Under the pieces are notes generated by a model. The model searched no databases, was not told where the DNA came from, and saw only the letters and a program-made list of their open reading frames with translations. 64,000 bases of DNA, taken from positions 6,324,001-6,388,000 of the forward strand of contig JAHCVI010000001.1 in the NCBI GenBank assembly GCA_019096155.1, given 5' to 3'. Position 1 is the stretch's first letter. Every line of letters starts with the position of its first letter. A program made the position numbers and the translations under genes. This document shows, piece after piece, positions 58,023-64,000 of the stretch. The stretch comes from Staphylotrichum longicolle. Lineage: Eukaryota; Ascomycota; Sordariomycetes; Sordariales; Chaetomiaceae.

Positions 58023-58620
58023 TCAGTTGTCGCGTCGAATCGGCTTGTAGGGGCGGAAGGCATTCGACGCCATGATGATGGGTCGGCGCTGGGCCCTCAA
58101 GTAAGCTTCCTGGACAATGGGCGAGGCGTCGGATCGGATAACGCTGCCAATGGACATGAAAAAGCTAGGGAAGACCCATCAGTCGTTGCTCCAAACTATT
58201 CCCTGGTGCGGGGGAGGTCGCCGTACCCGAATGTTGCCCCGGAACCCAGCATATACTGCCCTAGTGTCCTCATGATGCCGTTCGGGCCGGCGCCGTATCT
58301 GAAGATGTTGACGGTTCCTGGGACCTGGTGTTAGACTGGTCTCAACTGACCCGGTTTCCGCCCGCCGCCGGGTGAGTCGTACCAAAGATGAAGCCGATGA
58401 TGGTGCCAACCGCTGTGTAGGATAAGTGGTCAGCTGCTTGCAAAACCGCAGAGGGGGTGGCGTCGCAAAGATGCACGTACTGCCGCCCATCAAAGCTCCC
58501 ATCTTGACTGTCATCCATGTCAGTTGCTGCCCGCGCAGTTGTCCCACTAAGAGGTACGAGGTGCATACACTTGTCGAAGTTCGACTGCCCAACACCATGC
58601 TGAGTCGGAGGAGGCGGCAT
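58023..58620 (-). CDS. mgr2: MGR2/ROMO1 family mitochondrial inner-membrane protein (five exons)
   Basis: Mgr2 is a small subunit of the TIM23 translocase that gates lateral release of inner-membrane proteins. The gene had to be assembled from splice sites on the minus strand: 58620-58569 (MPPPPTQHGVGQSNFDK), 58507-58481 (FKMGALMGG), 58412-58383 (TVGTIIGFIFG), 58317-58227 (TVNIFRYGAGPNGIMRTLGQYM...) and 58164-58023 (FFMSIGSVIRSDAS...). The total is 113 residues with consistent phases. Donors are GTATGC, GTACGT, GTACGA and GTACGG. The product matches the family point for point: an N-terminal PPP...QHG...FDK-F-KMG, a Gly-rich helix pair GTIIGFIFG and LGSGATFGFFMSIGS, and RYGAGPNG between them. 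The basic tail ends PYKPIRRDN. Exons 2 and 3 are only 27 and 30 bases. Confidence 0.94.
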
Positions 58621-59913
58621 TATGATAGTTTGCGTGGAATGCGTTCGGGCCGAGCACGAGAGGGTACTGTTGGAAAAAGGGCGATGTATGTTTTGCAAAG
58701 AATACAGGTATGCGATGGTATGATGCAGCAGCTGCAGTGCCAGAGGTTGCCGCGGGCAAAACGGGGACCAGACGCACGGGTCACACGGAGCTTGGAGCTC
58801 TGCTTCACCCGATCTCAAACGGCGTGCACGGGGCACTTCATCGGACGCGGGCCGCCATAGATCTGGGGGCATCCGATAGTGCATCAAATTCCTCAAGCAC
58901 CCTCCCGCCCTTATTTTGTGAATTTATACATTTGGCTTTGTGAATACAACTCTTGTTACTGTCTAAAACTAAGGTCAGATACTTTCAAACCTTCTACGAA
59001 ACAATATCTTGGTTTATTGCGCCTCGGTTTGGTCTGTTGTATCGAATCCCGCAATTGTCTGTAGCAGCCAAGCCTGACTGAAGACCGAAGCACGAGCCAC
59101 GTCCTTCGAGTGACCAAGAGACGAAACTCACGTGACAGTGTCTGCAATGCGCTACAGAGCGGAGTGAGCCTAGAAAGGCCATGTTGCAGCGAGGTTGGAT
59201 AATTGGAACCCAAAGTTTGTGCCAAAAATGAGAACAGGTTTGCAGAGCGATGTGCTGTTGGCCAAACCCGTCGCAAGTGCTGGGGGGTGGACCCGCAAAT
59301 CAGGAGTCAAAGACGCAGAGGGACTCAGGGAGCAGCAGAAAAAAAGGGCAGCAGAAAGGGCGACTGGGCAGAGCAGGGGCCGGCGCGCAGGCCACCTGCT
59401 GGCCCGCTCGCTAAGCGCCTCGCTGCTGCTGCTGCGACCCCCGGACCAGGGAGAGACCTCCCATCAAAATTCATCAACCTCGCTTCTCCGTGTCGTCGCA
59501 TATTGTGACCGTGCTTGCCACCCCCGAACCGACCGAGACACTGCATCTTTGTCCGGTGCGTGCTTCGTTCATTCCATCCGCTACCCGACGACGACTTGTT
59601 GCGATTTTTCCCGACGCCGCGCCCGTCCACGCGCGCTCCTCTCCGCAATTGCCAACGACGTTTCGTTGCGCCTCGACGTCAGTGCCACTCGGCGAGATCT
59701 GGAACTCCACACACGGCGGCCGCAGACACCTCTGTATCCCCGAGCGTGGGACCCACTCCCAGAGAGCAGGAAGACTGCTTCAGCCCAGCACTCTCGCAGA
59801 ACGGGACACGCATGCAAACACGCAGAACCTCGCCAGCAACTGCCTGATTCCGCCCGCATCCCCGTCGCCCGCGGCCTCGCAGCGCCTCACCCATTTCCCA
59901 CCGCGCCTTCTCC
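58621..59913. other. divergent promoter between mgr2 and pro45
   Basis: 1.3 kb, non-coding as far as I can see. The last 400 bases are C-rich with short pyrimidine runs typical of a fungal 5' UTR. Confidence 0.55.
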
Positions 59914-62271
59914 ATGACTGCCGTTGCGAATCCTCCCAGCTTTGCGAATCTCAACCGGCCGGGATGGATTAATGGGGGCCAGCCGCTGAACTCGATGAAC
60001 ACGTCGGATGACGCCAGAGGCATCAACATGTTCATGCAGCGGAAGACCCTCCAACGCTCGAATTCTTCGTCGTCCGTGTCGTCGACGTCATCGAACACGT
60101 CGACCTCGACCGTGACATCCAACCCCGGCTCCCAGGCCAACGGCATCTCCATGTCCGCGGTGGGAGACAATGGGTGGTCGAACCCTCCCGCACCCCGCAA
60201 GCGGCCGACTCCGAAGGGGCCATGGACGAACGGGAAACCCGACGCGGCAACCGACTTCTCGAGGGCCGCGTCTGGCCGCGCCCCCATGACCAACGGTGTC
60301 AATGGCGCGTCCGGCCTCCACCAGCAGCAGTCGATGCTGACACCCCAGAACCAGCTCGTTGCGCAGGGCGGCCTTGGCCGGCCAGGCGCTGAGAGCATGG
60401 GCGCTGGGCGACAGCCGGTGCTCTACCTGCTGTCCCTGAATGGAAGCTTTGAACGCAAGACCATATCGGTGCCCTACCTCCCTGATACGCTCCGAATCGG
60501 ACGCCAGACAAACCAGAAGACGGTGCCGACCCCGGTCAACGGCTACTTCGACAGCAAAGTGCTCTCGCGGCAGCACGCGGAAATATGGGCCGACACCAAT
60601 GGAAAGATCTGGATTCGGGACGTCAAGTCGTCCAACGGGACGTTCGTCAATGGCACCAGGCTGTCACCAGAAAACCGAGAGTCAGACCCGCACGAGCTGC
60701 AGACCCAAGACCACCTCGAGCTCGGAATCGATATTGTCAGTGAAGATCAGAAGACGGTTGTGCACCACAAAGTGGCTGCTAAGGTCGAGCATGCGGGCTT
60801 TATCACACCGACCAGCAACGTGTTGGATATGAGCTTCGGGGACCTCGACTCCACGAACAATTCGATGATGCTGCCGATAGGGGGCGTTTCGCCGTTCAGG
60901 GGACGCGCCGGCAGTCAGCCTGGAGTCGCCGGCAACAATCGCATGGCCGCGGGAAACATGGCAGTTCAGCCGAATACATTAGCGCAGCAGCGACAGTTCT
61001 GGCTTAATCCGATAACGACGGAGCATATTGTCAAGAAGCTTCACGTAGGTTGCCCATCTGACCGCCTGGTTTCAGGCCATTACTAACCAGTACCGCAGAC
61101 CGAGATGCGCAATGCGCGGCTACAGAACCAAGACCTGGCTCGGACAAGTCAGTTCATCAGCGCCCTCCTATCAAAGGAGGACATCAAGAACACGGACAAA
61201 CCCGAGGTTCCCGAGCCGCCAAAGGCACACCTGCCCAACGGCAACATCTCGTTTCGGTCAGATGGTGGGAAGACGCGGTTCTCTGAGCCACCCGCCCCGC
61301 CGCCGTCTCAGCCGCTCCCAGAAAAGCCGGACGCGGCACGGGCTTCGGACGCCCCTTCACTGAAACGAGCTACGACTGAACGGCCGAAGCCGGCGAGCAC
61401 ATCGCCCATCCGCCAAGACAACAACCTCAACCAGATCCTACTCCTCACCGAGGCCTTGAACAATGCCAAGAAGGAGCTTGACACCAACACGGCGAGGGTC
61501 CGCGACCTCGAGGACATGTTGATCAAGGAGCGTGAGGCTCGCCTGCTTGCTGAGGACATGATGCAGAAGATGGAGGAGAGCAGCCATGCCAAGATGAATG
61601 GTTCCGCCGAAGTTCCTCTGGTCAATGGCCACTCGGAGCTTGACAAAGCTTTTGATCCTCCCGCCGAACAACTCCCCAACCACGAGCCTGAGCCCGCCGA
61701 GCCCGAGACCGCCCCGTCCCAACCAGACAAGGCCGAGGTACTCGCAGCGGCGTTCCAGGCGCGGATAGACGCGATGACATCAGAAATGCATGGTCTGAGG
61801 GAGCAACTCGAGGCATTCAGGTTACGAGCGGAGAAGGCAGAGTCCGAACGGGACGCCGATCGCAAGACATTGGCTGAAATGGTCCTCCAAATACGGCGAC
61901 GCGACGAGGAGGAGCAGAAGCGGGAAGCCGAGAGGAGATCCCGGTCGGTATCCAAGGGCAGGCGGCGTGGCCCCAGCAAGGAAGAGGTCCTTGAACATTC
62001 CCCGACCGTGATGAACGGCATCCCCAAGGAGGCGCCAACCGCTCAAGCCGACGGGCACGTGGAGGAAGAAGTCCTCGAGAAGGCACCCATTCACTCCAGG
62101 GCCAACACCGTCAAGCCCAGCGGGGGCGCCCTGGCGGTCCATGGTCAGCAGCAAGACGGCACGCTAATACACACGCTGCCGTACGCGTCCATGATCGGGG
62201 TCGTCCTCTTCGGCATGGGCCTCATGGCCTACCTCAACGGCTGGCAGCCGCAGACGAAACTGGACCATTAG
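59914..62271 (+). CDS. pro45: FHA-domain, tail-anchored STRIPAK subunit PRO45/HAM-4 (SLMAP homologue)
   Basis: Component of the STRIPAK phosphatase-kinase complex controlling hyphal fusion and fruiting-body development. Exons 59914-61044 and 61099-62271 (54-base intron, GTAGGT...TACTAAC...CCGCAG) encode 767 residues. After a Ser/Asn-rich disordered start comes an FHA domain at about 168-290, with phosphothreonine-binding RIGR (194-197), SRQH (219-222) and SSNGTFVNG (239-247). A coiled coil follows at about 515-560 (LNQILLLTEALNNAKKELDTNTARVRDLEDMLIKE), and another at about 615-680. A single hydrophobic helix near the C-terminus (YASMIGVVLFGMGLMAYL, ~740-757) anchors it to the ER, nuclear or mitochondrial membrane. 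This domain order is that of SLMAP and Sordaria PRO45/Neurospora HAM-4; the symbol follows the Sordaria name. Confidence 0.94.
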
Positions 62272-62550
62272 TTTAGGAGCCACGGGCGGCGGCCTGAACC
62301 GCAGCGGGACCAGACATTAACATATTTGCGAGATTTGTGGAATTTGCCATGGCGTATTAAAATCCCATGGCCATGGCATGGCGTGGGAACGGCATTAGCA
62401 GGGCGCGAGCGAGCACGGGCATGATCTCGGCGATGGCTATGGCTTTTTTTGATATGATGACGATGAAAGGACAACAACAACAACACAAAACTTGGACCTT
62501 AACAAACAACAACCACAACAACAACCACAAGGCTAATACTTTACTTGGAA

Positions 62551-62580
62551 CGGACGGACGGACAGACGGACGGACGGACG
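62551..62580. repeat. (CGGA)n microsatellite
   Basis: Tetranucleotide CGGA/CAGA tract in the 3' flank of pro45. Confidence 0.85.
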
Positions 62581-63085
62581 ATGACTGGACATGGACTACT
62601 GCTGCTACAGACTTCCCTTACTCGGTTCCCTTTGTCAACCCTCCCTTTTTTTTTTCTCTCTGGCGGTTCAGGCTCTGGGTTTCTTGTGTCTCTTGACGTA
62701 TAAGCAAGGGAAGGAAGAAAGAAAGAAAGCGGATGAGGGCATTTTTCTCTATTGTTCTCCCATCATGGTGTTATTGCACGACCGGTGACAGGCAACACGG
62801 AGGAAAGGAGTGTCTGTTCTATGGGGGCTTCTCCTCTGGCTGTCGCTCGTTCACTTGCGTTTTTTTTCTCGGCTCGGTCAGGCACATGCATGCAAACAAA
62901 TCAAGTGGGCATATATGGACTGTGTTGTACATTCTCGGGGTCTTTTTTTTTCAGTGTCGCCGCTTTTTTCCCTTTTGCCGTGGCCTTGTTTTGGAGTTTT
63001 GTCTGGCTGGGCTGATTTTCAGGGGCCTGGAGGGGTAGGCGTTGTGCTGTTTTTTTGTCGAGTTGAGTCATGTCTTGTGATAGCC

Positions 63086-63125
63086 GGATGCAGGGAATTG
63101 GATTTGGATGCAGGGAATTGGATTT
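63086..63125. repeat. 20-base perfect tandem duplication
   Basis: GGATGCAGGGAATTGGATTT at 63086-63105 is repeated exactly at 63106-63125. Confidence 0.95.
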
Positions 63126-63309
63126 GGTTATCACCTGCATACTTATTACTGGAACCGTGACTATACTCTTCAGCTTGTGACTGCAGGTGTATCTGGTGAT
63201 GGTGGTCTGTGGTTTGACTTTTGGGTCATGTTCGACATGGAACTCTTGAAGGGGATGTGTTAAGTCTCAGTGCGGATGCTTGCTAAACAGCTAAGAGCCA
63301 ATCATCGCA

Positions 63310-63393
63310 GCCCGTATAGCTCAGTGGTAGAGCGCATCACTCGTACTTCCTAGCGACATGATGAGGTCCGCGGTTCAATCCCGCGTGGGGGCA
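63310..63393 (+). tRNA. tRNA-Thr (CGT) with 12-base intron
   Basis: The D arm is GCTCAGTGGTAGAGC, the anticodon stem CATCA/TGATG with loop CTCGTA-A, and the T arm CGCGG-TTCAATC-CCGCG. The discriminator base is A. The anticodon CGT is at 63342-63344. A 12-base intron (63346-63357) sits after position 37, the standard place for nuclear tRNA introns. The acceptor stem GCCCGTA/TGGGGGC has one G-G mismatch at the fifth pair. A T6 run at 63413-63418 provides a Pol III terminator. Confidence 0.93.
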
Positions 63394-64000
63394 AAACAAC
63401 ACAGAAGCTCGCTTTTTTCTTAGGGTAACAGTGGGAGATGCTCCGGCTGTGGTATGTCAGCGGCTTTGTTTTTGGACTTTTTGCATCTTGAGAGATGCTT
63501 TTGGTTTTAGATTCATTCCACGCTCTGTTCAACATTTATGCTGTTCACGAGCACACGAGCAATATTCGGTTTGGGATGTAAACGCAATCGTTACTGGATG
63601 GAATGGCAAGGCCCTCAGCCCTCCTGGGTTGAATAAAGGACTTCGAGAGACACTAGATTTATACGATGTACAAGCACAAAACGAACAATACTGGAACACA
63701 TGGACTGGCGTCTTGAAGCTGGGCTACGACTCACGTTTTACAAGCATGGTGATGGCGGATACGTCTTCTGGCGTTTTTGTAATGAGATGGTATTTTTTTT
63801 AGTCAGGTGTCAGCCAGTGGCTCTGTTCTGTATGTGATTTTCAACTCTCCAAGACGCTTCTCCTGCAAAGGAATAAAACAAAATCATGCAGAGAGACGCC
63901 TCGCTAGGTACCCAAGACTCCGACCTGAGTGTTACCCTGTGGTATGTATGTAGGTACCGTATTCTATGTGCCAGACAAAGGAAAAAACAAAGCATCAAGC
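63394..64000. other. intergenic to window end
   Basis: No gene seen after the tRNA-Thr terminator. Short frames only. Confidence 0.6.

Larger units (their letters stand above)
62272..63309. other. intergenic, 3' flank of pro45
   Basis: No gene. Contains CAA-rich and (CGGA)n tracts (about 62551-62580), several T runs, and a 20-base tandem duplication at 63086-63125. Confidence 0.6.

Noticed and set aside
1..64000. CRISPR arrays, integrases, transposases, long terminal or inverted repeats
   Set aside because: None visible. Repeats found are microsatellites, short tandem duplications and one hairpin; the genome is eukaryotic.

Overview
The window reads as nuclear DNA of a filamentous ascomycete, most likely Sordariomycetes and probably Sordariales (inference). 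The evidence is GC-rich coding sequence, introns of about 46-100 bases with GTRNGT donors and CTAAC-type branch sites, and a gene set that includes the HOG-pathway MAPKK Pbs2/OS-5, the STRIPAK protein PRO45/HAM-4, a Rho3 GTPase, CSN2 and an ascomycete laccase. I find 17 protein genes and two tRNA genes. They are housekeeping or signalling genes on both strands, separated by long non-coding stretches. I see no CRISPR array, prophage, insertion sequence or recognisable transposon.

Layout. 1-3.6 kb: 3' part of a 4'-phosphopantetheinyl transferase, tRNA-Asn, and a SUR7/PalI membrane protein. 4.7-6.8 kb: Pbs2 on the minus strand. 9.9-13.6 kb: an auxin-efflux-carrier-type transporter (+) converging on a pyridoxamine-phosphate-oxidase-like flavoprotein (-). 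14.3-21.1 kb: methylcrotonyl-CoA carboxylase alpha subunit, a mitochondrial hotdog thioesterase broken into several frames, and an intronless F-box protein. 24.2-32 kb: a SPOUT RNA methyltransferase (-) divergent from a thioredoxin with a hydrophobic tail (+), then RSM22 and lipoate octanoyltransferase in tandem. 34.5-36.4 kb: an otubain. 36.5-44.1 kb: a 7.7 kb stretch with no supportable gene. 44.1-50 kb: CSN2 (-) divergent from CWC25 (+), then Rho3. 51.4-55.9 kb: a fused siroheme-synthesis enzyme (+) converging on a laccase (-). 58.0-58.6 kb: a five-exon MGR2/ROMO1 gene assembled here from splice signals, too fragmented to appear as an open frame. 59.9-62.3 kb: PRO45. 63.3 kb: an intron-containing tRNA-Thr.

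Functional themes are loose. Five products belong in mitochondria (MCCA, the thioesterase, RSM22, LipB, MGR2), and RSM22 and LipB are direct neighbours. PRO45, Pbs2, Rho3 and CSN2 are developmental and stress regulators, but nothing in the layout suggests a dedicated cluster.

A technical pattern matters for any reader. Five genes (pbs2, thioesterase, SPOUT methyltransferase, rsm22, met1) carry about eleven apparent one-base frame breaks, nearly all in G or C runs and each repairable by adding or removing one base. This looks like homopolymer miscalling in the assembly rather than gene decay. I found no clear evidence of a previously undescribed system.
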